Source: Nageia nagi (lineage: Eukaryota; Pinophyta). From it: DNA of 64,000 nt. The stretch's first letter is position 1; each line of letters starts with the position of its first letter. The position numbers and the translations under genes were made by a program. Where the stretch lies: positions 17,732,001-17,796,000 of the forward strand of contig JBITNC010000002.1 in the NCBI GenBank assembly GCA_050084985.1, in the 5' to 3' direction. Positions 1-13,279 of the stretch are shown here, in pieces. Under the pieces are notes generated by a model. It did no database searches. It was not told where the DNA came from and saw only the letters and a list, made by a program, of their open reading frames with translations.

Positions 1-3000
1 ACAAACTTTGGAGAGGCAAGCCCTGCTATGGTTTACCTTAATACATAGAGAAATGGAGCCAAAGTTCCGAAGAACTTGAATGTACAGTCAAAATGCATTT
101 GCCTTGGTAGGAAATTATTAATTAGAGATGACATAACCAAGTTAATAGCCCTTTGAATTCCATTCTGCATAATTGACACCGAATTTTTTTATGAATCATT
201 TAACTAATTTAATGTAACAAGGGAGACCAGTTTCCCACAATTAAGAATTGTTTTCAAGACGAACTGCCCTACATACAAAAACAAAAGCTAAGTATGCGAC
301 TCAAACCATCTATAGTTGAGGCATACAAGAAGCCACATGCAGGAGATATATCAGCAGGTGCAGCAGCAAAAGGAGCATGCTGGCCAACAAATAATGTAAT
401 CAAGGGTATATTACACAAGTTCTGGGTGTTGTGAATAAAGGGACACAAGTCCTGTGTATTGTGAATAAAGGGAATAGCCAAATTCATCTCATGATGCAAG
501 ACTACTTCTCTGCATCTGAAAAATGGCAAGACACTAAGAATTTGGGAAGAAAATGTGAATTTTCAATTATGAAAAATGCAAGTGCATGTAGCAAAGTTCA
601 AGTATTGGGTGGGTTCGGTTCGTCCATACAAAAAACATGTAAAAATCATAAATGTTTATGTATTTGCAGCCTAGAAGCATGAAAATAAGATTAGAGTATC
701 ACATAGCATCATATACACAACAAAACAACCATAAACTTGAATGTCATTTAAAACATGCATGATAAATATTAAATATTCATCATTCAAACTTAAAGTTCAA
801 TATCAAAATAATAATATCAAGTTCAACAACTAGTTTAATCATCTTTCTAAATCAGAATGTCATTGTCATCATTGACATTAGATGATGTAGGAATATTAGA
901 TGAACTACAACCAGTGCAAATGAGTAGAAATATTAGATGATCTTCTTGGCAGGTAATAAACACTTGCAAATGAGTAGGAATCGCAATATAATCCTTGTAG
1001 AAGCTTCAAGGATCACTTTTCAACTTCCTATGTTGATCCAACAAGAAAAAATCAATGCTCAGTCTCTTGGAACAAACTTTTCTGTTTGCAAGAGAAATGA
1101 ACAAGAATGAAGTAGTTTAGAGGTTTCATGTGCTTTAGAGGTAACTTTTTGGATTTAGAAGGTGGAATTGGTCAAAGTCAAATAAAAAAACATTAAAAAA
1201 GAGCAAAATATCTCCCTTTCAGCCATGGGTTTATGTATGGGTCCTCTCAGTTCTTTTGGGGTGAACCAGGCAGGATTTTCCCAAACCCTGACCGAACCCA
1301 CAGGTGAACCAAACCCAAACCCAAACCTGGGGCCTGCATAGGCAAACCCGGTAACTTAGCTTCCAAGCATAAAGATGTCAAGAATCAGCTCAAATATTCC
1401 ACACTAATGTATGAAAGAACTTAGATTGCCAAAATTCAATGATGTTCACTAGCAATAAAAGATCTTTTGGGCCACCTTGTAGAAAAGGACACAACATCTC
1501 AACATTCAAATATATGCCAACCACAAAATGATGGCCAGACAGATGAAGTTTTGGCCTTTGTACGACACTTAAATAGGGAAATTTACAGCTCCACCAATTT
1601 GTCTCCACTCTAGATATTTTTGCTACTTGGCACAACATCATTGGTTAAAATGCATAATAAGCAAGATTATGGTACTGGATAGAGTGCATGTCCTAAACCA
1701 ATAACTACTGCTAAATTCATCTAGGTTTAATCATACATCAGCATGTGCATAAGTAGCGAAGTCACAATTTATCAAAAAATCTGTAATAAGATGAAGCAGC
1801 CTAGCATGACCAAAATTACTTTCCAAGCATAAGACAAAGCACATTTAATGGAGCAATAAGAACAAGGCATATTGGATAAGCCATGAGCTGATAAAGTTGG
1901 TAATCCAAAACAATTAAGCAGCATGATCAAACAATTGGTGCAAGAAGAAGACTCAAAATGAACAATTTACCCATAATGACAAAGCCAGTTATTGTGCACT
2001 AAAATATCTGTATCAAATTATAGCAGTTGTAGGTTATGTAATTACATCACACAGCTGAAGCACGAAGCTAGAAACATATAAGAGGAAGCATATTTTCAAG
2101 TTGTAGAACTAGCACTCGAACAGTTGTTCTCAAACGAGGAGAAGATTCAAAGGCATGATAAAGAAGGCAAACAGATATGGTTCTTCTGAGATAGTTCACC
2201 AATTTTGCAGAAATACATTATAGTTGAATCTGTCTCCTTGTATGTATATGTATGTAATTGTTAACACAATAAGATAAAACTGTTAGTTTCGTCCTTTTTG
2301 TAATGTCCCCATTTTTCATTTCTAGGATCATGCATATTTGTGTATGTGAAGTATGCAAGTTGTGTATCTTAGGTGGTGTGAAAGTGTTCTATGTGGAGTT
2401 AGACAAATAAAAGAATAAAAATTAATAAAAAGGGGATACAAGGGTAATGTATTAGAAGACATAATATTAGTTATTGCATCTTTTATTTATAAAATAAACT
2501 CTTAAGTGATTATGGACGCCTAGGGTATTGGCAATGCAAAATTAGAACATAAAGCTATATAAGAGAGCTTGGCTTCTCATTTTATGGATGTTATGTTATG
2601 ATATTATTTTGAGATCTTATTATCCTGGTGAGAAGGCTGATCCTTTAACTGCCCTTTTGGAGTATTGGGCTGATCCCTCTCTTCAGAAGGTAGCCAATCT
2701 GGTAGACAAGGCTGATCCTTGCTATTTGGTTGGAATTCAGGGGCTGATCCCTTGAACATTGAGAGGCATATCCATCCAGAGTTTGCTACTAGGGTTTCTG
2801 GGCTGGTATTCAGATTTCAGTTTCAGCATTCAGTGTTTGTGTGGCAGTTTTAGTGTGGTTTCCAGCAGTATTCAGTGTGACCATACCTTGGAGAAGTTCA
2901 TCCTATGTTTGGGAGGCTTATTTAGGGTTTTGTTGTCTTTTTCATGCCCTAAGAGGGATGTCCAGCCCTAGGAGGCTTGTAATTGCAGATTTGATGTTAT

Positions 3001-4063
3001 TTTGTGATACCCATCTATGTGATCTATGTTCCTGTGGTTCCAGAAAAACATACAAAAAAGTTTGGTTTGTGTTTGTGACTATCTTAAGATTTTGTGTTAT
3101 TTTCTGGATATTATTTGCAGATATGATTTTGTTTACATAGTTCAGATTTTTATTGAAAAAAAAAATATTATTTGCAGCTAGGGTTTGGAAAATTTAATTT
3201 GGGATATTTCAGAGATGAGTAAAATACATAAATACTACTGCTGTGATGAGAAAGAAAAAAGAGTGTGATAAGAGAAGCGAAGGTTGTTGGATAAGCATAA
3301 GATGAAAAATGACTATCACAAAAACAAGGTGATCAGAAACAACTATGAAAAATAGCTAAAGGCTCCGAATTCTGACTTTCAACAGAATTAACATAAATGC
3401 TACCATAGTCCTTCCCATGACATTAACAAACATACAGTTAGCAACCTTTGGGAGCAAATCATATGCAACTAAGAAACAGATAATTCAAAAGAAATTGAAC
3501 AACAGGCACGAACTAAAATAACAGTGAAGAGTTGAACAAGGTGAAAAAAAATTGATTACTGCAATTCAATTCTTGCATTCAAAAAAACTATTCAACAATT
3601 GCCGAAAACTATGAATTAGTTGATGAGAAAAGTATTGAATAATACATGGGTCTTCATCAGAATGCAAGTGCATATCCAGGTAACAGATCAGTCTTATGTT
3701 ATAAGGTAAGTATAGAAATTGCAAACATCAGAAAACAGCAAATATATTTTTTCAAATACGATGCAAACCTTGCATCACAGAATAAATGGGAATATATTAT
3801 TTTCTTCACAGTTCCCAAAGCTTCATTCAGGTTAGGAAATAATAAATGTAGAAATCTGTCATGCATTATGCAGTAAGCTCAATTTCTCTGATGTTAAATA
3901 TCAAATGTAATCAAAGCACAAGAAATGTATTCAGAGAAAGATATGTTGAAGAAATCAAAATTCTTTCTAACCAGCACCAAACATCAAATAAAACGCAACA
4001 AATTCATTTACTATAGTTCCATTATTGGGTTTAGCAGTAATTGGAAATGTGAGGTTTACATAC
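1..4063 (-). other. Intron 4 of the FAd gene (5' part), no exon seen
   Basis: This stretch is AT-rich and lies inside the transcription unit, because the protein is incomplete at exon 4. Scanning the minus strand for the expected continuation of the family found no plausible exon. It contains the solo-LTR-like insertion at 2299-3211 and a short direct repeat near 425-475 built around a GTGAATAAAGGGA unit. Nothing else is recognisable. Confidence 0.55.
2299..3211 (+). mobile_element. Probable solo LTR inside intron 4
   Basis: The segment begins TGTAATGTCCCC and ends GGGATATTTCA, so the ends form an imperfect inverted repeat of the TG...CA type expected for an LTR. A TATA-like CTATATAAGAG at about 2552 followed by a repeated GGCTGATCC motif would suit an LTR promoter and leader. 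The flanking 5-bp sequences do not match, so either the target duplication has decayed or the boundaries are slightly off. No retrotransposon coding sequence adjoins it. Confidence 0.45.
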
Positions 4064-4174
4064 TTGACACGTATTTCGGCCAACTTCTCCAAGTACGACC
4101 GTGCATCTGGAATACCTTCAGTAAAATCGTGAATTGTGTTCTTAACTTGATCGGATTTTGAATATAAACCTGCC
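4064..4174 (-). CDS. MGP1: FAd exon 4
   Basis: Acceptor AG is at 4176-4175 and donor GTATGTAAAC starts at 4063. It begins with the G completing Lys and encodes 37 residues ending in GIPDARSYLEKLAEIRV, aligning with the family motif around IPDAR. It ends in the same phase as exon 3 (AA), so the next exon should start with G and continue near a GLTDE-type motif. I found none in positions 1-4063. Confidence 0.85.
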
Positions 4175-7100
4175 CTGAAGACAAATTTGCATATGTCTTA
4201 GTAAGCAAGCCTCACTTGTGATCAGATAGCCACAATTAAGGTAAGGAATCTTTGCAGATAAAATTAGACAGTAAATTATAATAATATTCTATTAAATTTC
4301 CCATCTTTAAGCCTGTTTCATTGCAGCTTTACTTAGAAAAGTAAATATTGCTAAAGAAGTACATACAGAAACAACTGAAACCCCATAATATTCTATTCAT
4401 GCCAATGAAATAGTTACAAACCAAATACGGAGAAGGAAAGTAAATCTCAAAGCAAACAACATATTTGCTCGCTTATATAGCAAAATGTATTTCAAATTGG
4501 AAGCAATTTCTTTTTCTTTGCCTTCTTGGAATCCTAGTGTTTTTGCAGTTTTGCAATCTGTAATTATTCTTTCTAGTATATAGCCAAATATCAGTAGTCC
4601 ACTGAACGAGATTTTCGAAAATTGATCAGGCTATTATATTGAATTCCAGATACTCAACTCTCTTATGATTGAAAAAGGAAGCCTATAAAAATAATTTCAA
4701 TGGATCTTTCTCTGAAGCAAGTTTTGGAATCTTGATCTGCTATTATAAGTCCATATACTCTATTTTTCTTAAGATCAAATACAGAGGTCATTTAAAATTA
4801 ACTTCAATGACAACCAGCATGTTTATGACAGACAAAAGGTTCTTAAAGGAGCATTGTAATGTCATTAACTGTCTTCATCACTCATTAGTTTCTCCAGCAA
4901 AATTAGTTGATAACATTGAATAAGAGATGTCTTCCTATGTTAAATGCATTTCCAAGGGCTTAGCCTTAGATTTTAAAAAGTTTACCTTTCTCTCTCACGT
5001 ATGAAGATCAGATGAAATGTAAGAGAAAAGGACATCAATTAAATATCAACTTGTAAATTTGATAACAAACCAAGAAACGTTTATGTAAAGAGAAAATTGT
5101 ATCTGGTTGGATGTGGTAAGTATATGTAATTGAAAAGCACATAAATGGAGGCAGAGAAATCAGGGATAGAGTTAGGCTGAATCCAGAAAATAATCGGCTC
5201 ACCCTAGAATAGTCTTATTATACAAAAGCTACATTTATCTCACTGTTCACATAATCAGCATCTGTTGTTTTGTTTTAAATATAATTTGAGAGGTTACAAT
5301 TTAAAGGTGCATACCACTGAAATATAAGCATCAATACACTTTAATGTCATATCATTGTCATCCCCTGTAAAGTCTTTGTTGTAATTTGAGAGGTTGCCTC
5401 CTCAAAGTGGTCCATAGTTAATCACACCACTTCAAAAGGTCTTTATCCAAGTTCCAAACATCAAGGAGAAAGATCAACAAATCTGATTTTTTTCTTCTGC
5501 AATGGAGGTCATGATTAGAAAAAGGGCTACTATACTCGAGTATTCTTTTGTTGGATAATTATAAAAAGCTATTTACAGGTTAGTCAGGATTTACAAAACA
5601 GGCAAGACAACTGATGAAGAATTGGGATCCTACATTTAAACTGGCCATAGAGCTTTCTACAATTGAACCAGATTGTATCAAATGTATTCACATCCAACTA
5701 TTCTTTTGTTGGATAATTATAAAAAGCTATTTATAGGATAGTCAGATTTTGCAAAACAGGCAAGACAACTGATGAAGAATTGGGATGCTACATTTAAACT
5801 GGCTGTAGATCTTTCTACAATCGAACCAGGTTTGGATAAAATGTATTCACATCCAAGCAATTTTTAAATAGAGAATTATCTTAGAATAACCAGTTAACCA
5901 TGACATGATATTTTAGAAACAACAATTTAAAATGCAAATAAAATAAGTACAAGACTAAATTGAGTCATATGCTAGTATTTTGTAGAAACTAAACTGTTAC
6001 CACAGTCAATAACAAGTGAAAAACTTCAAATACGCAGAACAGTAGCTGTTAAAAGTAGTAGCTCAAATATAAATTTAGAAAGGAAGTACAAATAGTGAAT
6101 TGTCATGCATTATCAACTGTATTGACATAAAAAACATTTGCATGGTGGATGTAGTTTAAATTATAGTTTGAAATCAGGTAAAAAGAATTTGTACAACATA
6201 CTTTTCTCTGACAATCTTCATGACTTGTGCATAATGTGAAACTGCTTTGGGATCATCGGGGTCAATAGTGATCTTTTCCTTTCGTAGCACTCCCAAAGCT
6301 ATTTCAAACTTTTTCTTGACATCAAAAAATATGTTCTTCAAGAATTCTTCAAAAAAATAACACAAATGTACAATAAGAATGAGTTATGAGAATAAGTATC
6401 TAGCTTTTCACAAAAAGTAATCTTTGCAGCATACATTAAGAAGCATTATGAATTTCAATTAACAAATACATAATTTTCTAAAGCACTTCATCTTGAGATT
6501 TGAAATTATGAAGGGTTCCAGCATTTTTGCAACTAATAATGCAATAATTGTAAACGTGCACAGATGATCATCAAAACGAATTGCTGTAATTTGTTCATCT
6601 GCATATCAAACTTACAGTTGTTCCTAACACATTAAATATGACAACATTGAAAAGTACAAAACTATTACTAAAAAGTTCAAATGTGTCACCCTCATAACAA
6701 AGAGAAAACTTGAAATGTCTGTGCATGTAGTCTCTGGTATAAATTTAACAAATCAAGATCTCTAAGTCTTCAAAAACTATCAATACATGTATAAAAAGAG
6801 GTTCAACATCACTTGCACCTTGTTCTTTGTCAACTTATTTTGTATATACAAGTTCCAGAGGTTGTTAATTCCTCTTGGATACAAAGCATGGAGAAGCTCT
6901 AATTAAAAAATGTTGTTTCTTCTTCCTTCTCTTTACTGTCTTTTTTTCATCTATAACTCTTCTTCTTCACCCTATCTCATTGTAGCTAAACTCTACAAAT
7001 TTCATGAGTACTCTGGACAAGTTACGCAAAATGATTACTCACATTTCACTTGCAACATTTTGAAGTTGACCCAAATTTGACAGAGTTGCCACCTCAATAA

Positions 7101-10100
7101 ACTTCAATTGCATGGCACCTATGATGTCTACACATAGATGCAAGGTAACTTTGCAGATTTAGTTGACCTAACTTCATTAACATGGCAACATTATTACTAT
7201 TAACTTTATTAAATGAATCCTATAATACTCACAACAGACTATTAATATAATCTATAAAATACTTCCCTAGGGTACAAAGGAGCAAGATTTGCACCGCAGA
7301 GATTAGACCAGTTCTGTACAAGCATACCTTACAACAAGAGAGCATCAATGTGTAGTAAGACTACAATTATGAGTTTATTAAGGGATGAAACCCATAAGGA
7401 ATCAAAACCAAAAGATCTAGATGTAACATGTCTAAATAAGTGATTTGTGCATCAGCAAAGACAAAAATCATATTTGCTGTGAATAACTACATTTATAGCT
7501 TGCACAAGATATGTCACCACTCCTCACAAAATGCAAGCAGAAGCCAACCATGGCATTTTGAACTAAGACAGAAGAAATCACACACAAAGTATATTTCTGA
7601 CCTGAACTTATTTGGACATTACAGAATGCCCCAAGATAATACATATAAAATACATTAAAGAACTACTAGAGCCGTCATGATAAAGTGTGTCAATAGGATA
7701 TTCATACAATGTTTACTTATTGTTGGGAATACTTACTCACGTATCCTGCATGTGACAATTGCATTTGACACTTCCCAAATGCATGACAGATCAGCTACTA
7801 CTTCTCATTAGATGTAAGTATTTGACCCTTTCTTTTAATAGTTCATTAAGACATAAAAGTCTCTGTACTAAAGGTCAAATAAATATAACTAGTAATACTC
7901 TACTCAGCTTATTTGGACAAACAAGAATCCAATTCCTGACTATACTACAATGTCATCACTCATCCATTTGTAAGTCACTCGAAGCCCCAGAGATTTATTG
8001 AATTTTCAGTAGTTGATTGCACTATGGATGCAAATATCATAAGCATTGTTGTAACATAAAAAGTTACAACTGCCTACCCTTTTATGTTACAGTTCCCAAT
8101 GTAATTATGACTGACAATAAATTTAGCAACTTTGAAAGTAAGTTAGTAAGGCCATGTCCTCATGGAGAGGGTTTACTAAATTTTCTCAACGCCAATACCC
8201 TGATAAAGTTTAGGAACTATTTTATTACAGGCATTCCCCTGAACATATTTAAGAGATTCATATTTATACAATTGCAACCTTCAGCTGAAACCGTGAATGC
8301 CTGAAACTATTTCAGTTTAAATATTTCAGGAGAAAACCTCTCTATGTTTACTTAGATACTTGTTGACATAAGACAAAGATAATGTTAATCACATGCCACT
8401 TCATTCCAGCCCTCATTGTCCTTATCTGATCCTATTTTAAGCCGTAAAAGATACACTCCCCTATTTCTGGAAATGTACCATAACAAGTGATTTAGCCTCT
8501 GAAAAACACCACAGGAAGAACCATGCAGAAATCCATAGCTATACCAACCTCCACATGTTAACACGTAATTCTTAAACTATTTCAAGTATAATTCTAGAGC
8601 ATTCATACAGTAAGTGTTCCAAAATTTAGTAGTTTTACAATGGTCACTAATATTTCAACTTCGTGAAGTTTTAAGCAAGGAGCCCTGGCCAAGATGCCTT
8701 GCTTTGTCAAGTTTCATTATGCAAAATGGAATCCTAATTACAGCCACAATATTGTTGCACTTGAGCTCTATCACAGTTGTGAGTTTAACAAGACACACAC
8801 CAAAAACAAACATAGCATAGGTACTCTACAATAGTAAATGTCTTACCATCTCCTTTGAGTGGTTGTGTAGCAGTTTTGGAAGAAAAACGGACCGGCACTA
8901 CTGATCTGCCGTGATAAATTGCCTGCCCACTTATTACCTGAGTAACAAGAAGCATAAAAATAAGAAAATTGTAAACTTCCATACGGACAAGTCAATGTTA
9001 ACCTATTCTAATTTTTAAACTTGCAAATTGCAATCCTTGAAAACGACATAGTGAAGATGTAAAATGATAGAGTGAGAAGAAACTTTTCAATTGGTCAGGA
9101 CTTGCAAAAGCACCAAGCCAAATTTCCCCACAATCTAGTGGGCATAAAACAATGTTGAAACTAATTTTCCTTGCTTAGATTATGTATCAGTCTCGTATAT
9201 ATATTTCTATTTTAAACCAACCTGTTCTGCCATTTCAAATGCCTCCCCATCAAAGTAAAAATATAACCTCCGCTCATCATTCTGTATTAAAAATTATGAA
9301 AATCATTTTTCCACTTTCTTTCACTGGTGACTAACATAAAAAACAAGCTAGTTGCATATCTTCCTGAATTGTGAGGTGTAGTACCCCTGTCAAATGGTAT
9401 AACCTATGAAGGATTAGAATAAAATCTACATATAACAATCAGGTTAAGGGCGCAAAATGTTGATGTCTCTTTTCTAAAACGTTGTAGTCCCATTTTCCCT
9501 TCAAGCAGCAAACCTGAAGTAAATAGTATCCATAAATATAAATTACATTTATCCATCATAAACGCAATTTTACAGTCATCAACATGTATACCTTATCAGA
9601 AATAAAAGGTAGGTGGCATAAGGCAATCTCTTATTTTAAATTGATTAGTTCTAACATTACCATATTAAAATTAAACATGCTGGGAATCGAAAAAATCCTC
9701 AAAGCATCTATAAACACAGTGACCAGGAGATTTGGATACAGGTACCTGGTATGTACATTGGCGATTAGTATAGATACATCATTTCAAAAATAGGGTTCAG
9801 TGTACAGGTAAAAAGTGTGTTTCAAGCAGCCACACAAATTTCAAAAACTTGAAATGAATACTTGTAAATTTATATTTATGGATGAAGAAGAAGTTGCTCC
9901 TCTTAACTGCCATCAGGATTATATGACCATCTTCCTTGAAAATGGGGTCACCATCATCTCTCCTTGGCAGTCTGAAAACTTGCACACCTTTCCATAGTTT
10001 CCAACATCAGATTCACTCCAAACCAAACTTTCTAAGCTGACAGAATCCGTGCAGGAATGTTCGGCCATAACTTTACTAACTATATTTTTGTTGAATTGTC

Positions 10101-11134
10101 GCAAATAATATTAAAAACGATTAAATAAGTAAAAACTGATTGGAATGCGTGTTGAAATCAGTCCAATGTATGCCAACTAAAAATAGACACGATCAGGAAA
10201 GTGTTTGTGACAAATGCATGTGAGAGTATCAGTCGCAGGTTAATGTAAAGCCTCGATTCTCAGTCAAATCCAAGGATCTAATAGGAAGTATCGATCTTGA
10301 ACAACAGGACAGATGGGAGAGACGTAGACAACTTCAAAACAGAGTTCCAAGCCACAAGCCACGGTGGAGAATAACATAAGCATACCTCAATGTTTAAAAT
10401 GGTCATCACAGGCCATGGAAACAGTTTAAATTTTACGCATATCAGTAATCATATAAATATTTAACAAGCAAACCCATATTCAAGTGATTATAAGATGGCC
10501 ATGTATATTAAATCCAAGTGATATATCATTATTGCAAGATAGAAAGATCATTTTGATGTCAAATGCCAATCAGCTCCATTAAATCCAAACCTTCTCCACC
10601 TGGTAAGAAAACTGTTTTCCATTATGTCCCTTATTTATTCTTCAATATCTCACGGGGCATGCCTTTCACGCTATAAGGATTTCCAACTAACTTCTCCGCT
10701 TCAACAAGCAAGAAATGCCTTTCTTCGGTTTCTTAAACCTTTTAGAGCTTGGAGCATCTTAATTACTCCCATAAATTAACGAATTGCTTCATGACACTCT
10801 GCCTCGACATTTGTCCAACATTGAGATACCTTAAATGCTAACCCTAACCCTAATCCAATCAATCAACATTCCTCCTTGCCAGCATTTCTTTCAAATCCTA
10901 CTCAATGAATGATAATTCAATAAACAGAATAAATCTCGAATCCGCAATGGCCATTCTTAAAACAATTGGAATTCATAAAACCCTAAAATCTCTACAATGT
11001 CCATTAATAATGTAACAGAAAATGCAATAAACCCTGGATCATAACTTGTGGGATTAATTTGCAGAAACGTAGGGTTTCAATAGAAAATGTACCGTTGCAG
11101 GACGGCGAATAATGCGAGCAATGGACGACGACAT
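4064..11134 (-). CDS. MGP1: Mitochondrial ATP synthase 24 kDa subunit (FAd), 5' four exons of a gene that runs off the left edge
   Basis: The gene encodes the plant-specific 24 kDa subunit of mitochondrial F1Fo-ATP synthase, a matrix-side accessory subunit. Four minus-strand exons (11134-11093, 8937-8847, 6346-6202, 4174-4064) join to about 129 codons without a stop, and every junction has GT and AG. The N-terminus is short, Arg/Ser-rich and without acidic residues, as in a mitochondrial presequence (starts MSSSIARIIRRPAT). Next come the family signatures KGDEFLKNIFFDVKKKFE, GVLRKEKITIDPDDP, HYAQVMKIVREKAG and GIPDARSYLEKLAEIR. The start ATG at 11134 follows a GA-rich leader. The C-terminal half is not found down to position 1, so the next exon lies outside and intron 4 exceeds 4 kb. 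This is the only intact-looking host gene in the window. Family assignment rests on recognition of these motifs, not on a search. Confidence 0.85.
5541..5856. repeat. 158-bp tandem duplication in FAd intron 3
   Basis: Two adjacent copies (5541-5698 and 5699-5856) both start TATTCTTTTGTTGGATAATT and share CAAGACAACTGATGAAGAAT. They differ by scattered substitutions and a few small indels. They lie inside intron 3 and carry no reading frame of note. Confidence 0.85.
6202..6346 (-). CDS. MGP1: FAd exon 3, conserved core
   Basis: Acceptor AG is at 6348-6347 and donor GTATGT starts at 6201. With the single base from exon 2 the frame gives 48 residues containing NIFFDVKKKFEIALGVLRK and ITIDPDDPKAVSHYAQVMK, the most recognisable stretch of the ATP synthase 24 kDa family. 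It leaves two bases (AA) that need a G at the start of the next exon, which exon 4 supplies. Confidence 0.88.
8847..8937 (-). CDS. MGP1: FAd exon 2, presequence end and start of mature protein
   Basis: Acceptor AG at 8939-8938 follows TTGTTACTC, and the donor GTAAG begins at 8846. The exon enters in phase 0 and leaves after the first base of a codon. It encodes 30 residues including PVRFSSKT, a likely processing region, and ends at LKGD, which matches the start of the conserved mature domain in this family. Confidence 0.82.
11093..11134 (-). CDS. MGP1: FAd exon 1, mitochondrial presequence
   Basis: Fourteen codons from the ATG at 11134-11132 (read on the minus strand) to a phase-0 donor GT at 11092-11091. 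The peptide is Ser/Arg-rich with several Ile residues, as expected for an amphipathic mitochondrial targeting helix. The sequence just upstream is a GA repeat (about 11135-11175 in the transcript), typical of plant 5' UTRs. I see no clear TATA box. Confidence 0.75.
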
Positions 11135-11519
11135 GATCGAATTCCTCTTCTTCTCTTCTCTTCTCTGCTCTGCTGAGGAGTGTCTGCTATCGATTGCTCC
11201 TCTCGATTCATGGAATGGGCACAATGTATCAACTATTGGGGCGGACTTGATTCGTTACAAAATTCCGGTCTAATTTTTAAGACGGTTTGTTTTTTTTTAT
11301 TTAATTTATTAAATTTAAGGTATAATAAATGTCATTTTATTATTTGGCTGTTTTTATTTTATTTTTATTTTTATGAGACTTAAGGGTTTTGAACCTGGAA
11401 TGAATTAATCACTAAGTTAAACTTACAAGTTTTTATTGCCATTTGTTTAATTGAAATAATTATGTCTAAATTTTAAAATTTAAATTTGAATTTTGATGTT
11501 TTTTCTTTTATATAATTTT

Positions 11520-11840
11520 ATTTAGATTTGTATAAAAGTAAAGTTATTTGCATTTGATAAATGATTTTTTTATTTTCTTTCTTCTTGTCTTTTATATGTG
11601 ATATTATTATATTTTTATATGTAATTGTGATATAATTATAATTTTTGTTACAAAAGATAATTGGAATTTATGTTATATATTCTTGATTTTCATCATTAAA
11701 ATTTATTTAGATCTTCTATAGTTGGTAGGGTTTGATTGCAAGCTTTTTAGATGCATTTAAAAGTAAGGTTATTTGCATTTCACAAAAGATTCTAATTTCT
11801 TTTTTCTTTACTTTCTACGTGTAATTTTATTACACTTGTA
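11520..11840. repeat. Imperfect 200-225 bp tandem repeat upstream of the FAd gene (left part)
   Basis: A unit with AAAGTTATTTGCATTT at about 11539 recurs as AAGGTTATTTGCATTT about 225 bp later. The next partial copy is found at 31604-31710, on the far side of the LINE insertion, where the ACAAAAGATA and TTGCAAGC landmarks recur. The array is AT-rich and non-coding. It was interrupted by the LINE, whose target duplication at 11827-11840 matches 31590-31603. Confidence 0.65.
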
Positions 11841-12137
11841 TTTTTTTTGTTGTAAGGGTAAAAACATTAGCATGTTTTCAAAAAACAAGGCCCTAAAACC
11901 TGTGCTTACATAGAAAGATAATCAATACAAGATCATGAGAGACAAAACAAACTATTGTGATATTCTCCAATCTAATTCCTAACACTACGGGGATTGTTCT
12001 GACTTTCATAGATTTTGCTTGCTATAGTAATTGTAGCAATCATAATAGTTACACACTACTACAGCTATCGTCCTTTATGTTATGCTTCTAACAATTTTGC
12101 TAGATATGAAAATGCATTCCAACGATTCAGACTTCAT

Positions 12138-12324
12138 AAATAGTATCAATGCGTTGCATTCTCCATGTCTTTTGATATGGCTTCGTAATTTGCATCTATG
12201 CTACTAGTAATAGGAGACCTTGCATTTCTCATGGAGGCATCCAACTTATTCACTATTGAGACAATTGAACTACAGGTGGGACTTGACACTTCTTGGCTTT
12301 GATTCTTCGAAAGAGTAGACCCAT
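12138..12324 (-). pseudogene. LINE ORF1 C-terminal part, left of element A
   Basis: When element A and one CGTAG are removed, the frame from 21603 continues as GNPKDYDGSTLSKNQSQE and ends ...SKDMENATH with a stop at about 12138. This confirms the empty-site reconstruction. Downstream, 12137-11841 is a 3' UTR ending in the poly-A tail, with no trace of ORF2. Confidence 0.65.
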
Positions 12325-12329
12325 CGTAG

Positions 12330-12801
12330 TGAGAGAATTAGCACTACTCTAATCCTCAAGGTCCAAGACTAGGAAGCTCAATCACACAACATTCACACAA
12401 GATAACACAAGTGTAATGTGGTTCCTCCCTCCTTGGGAGTACATCCACAACTAGTATCTCAATTCTCAAGTATGCCCCTCTTACAACAATTCTCTTCCTC
12501 TCTCCTACACAAACTAGTAAAGTAATGTTACTCCAAAACTTAGATATGTTACAAGAGGAGAGGCCCTCTATTTATAGCTTGAGAGCACCTCCCTAACCTC
12601 CCTTTAACCCAAGGGTAAGGTTAGGGTTACAATAAATGTGTGACCTAACTTTAACCTACCAACTAACCCCATGGTTAGGTCAAAGTCCACACATAATAAA
12701 GAATTCAATTAATTCCTTAAGGTATCTACATATCCTTTAAGTGATTAATTGAACTTACAAGGAGTTTATATATTCACAATATTTCATTACAAATTCTAAC
12801 A
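12330..12801 (-). repeat. Element A 3' LTR
   Basis: 472 bp, TG...CA ends (TGAGAG...CTAACA on the plus strand). It contains a TATA box (TATAAATA on the minus strand, near 12570), consistent with promoter function. Near-identical to 21126-21597. Confidence 0.95.
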
Positions 12802-13279
12802 CTCCCCTTAATGCAATATTGGGATAGAGCGTAGAAGAAAGAAGAGAGAGAGTAAGAGAGAGTTCTCCTCCATAGAGATACAAGTGGAGATGAGAACATT
12901 TACATATTTGAGAATCTTTTTGAGAACTAGTATGAGACTCATTACATTACCATTTGACAAAATGGTTTACAATACAATCATTAACCACAACTGGTTTCAC
13001 TGTACATAGTAGTCGATCAACTTTAAGCTGACATGTGAGTCTCCATGAGTTTGCTTTCACAAGGTGAGTAACCTGCATTTCTGAAGAAGATCCTGCATGC
13101 TACAAGCAACTCATGAACAAAATTAGTTAGATGCATCATATATTCAAATAAGAGAATCAAATAATGTCATCTTATAAATAACTGATTAATGGTGCACTAT
13201 AAGTCATCATGGAGATGCCAAGCCATCACTCATAGTCACATGTTGTATATAGACATGTGTTGATTATTAATAGAGCATA

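Noticed and set aside
9797-10104. Overlapping minus-strand frames in FAd intron 1 as a further exon or nested gene
   Set aside because: They lack paired splice sites in a compatible phase and show no family motif; exon 1 and exon 2 already join in phase 0 to give the expected presequence.
12610-12640. GGTTAGGGTTA as an interstitial telomere repeat
   Set aside because: It is a single occurrence that recurs at the same place in the LTRs of A and E, so it is LTR sequence; the plant repeat is TTTAGGG in tandem.
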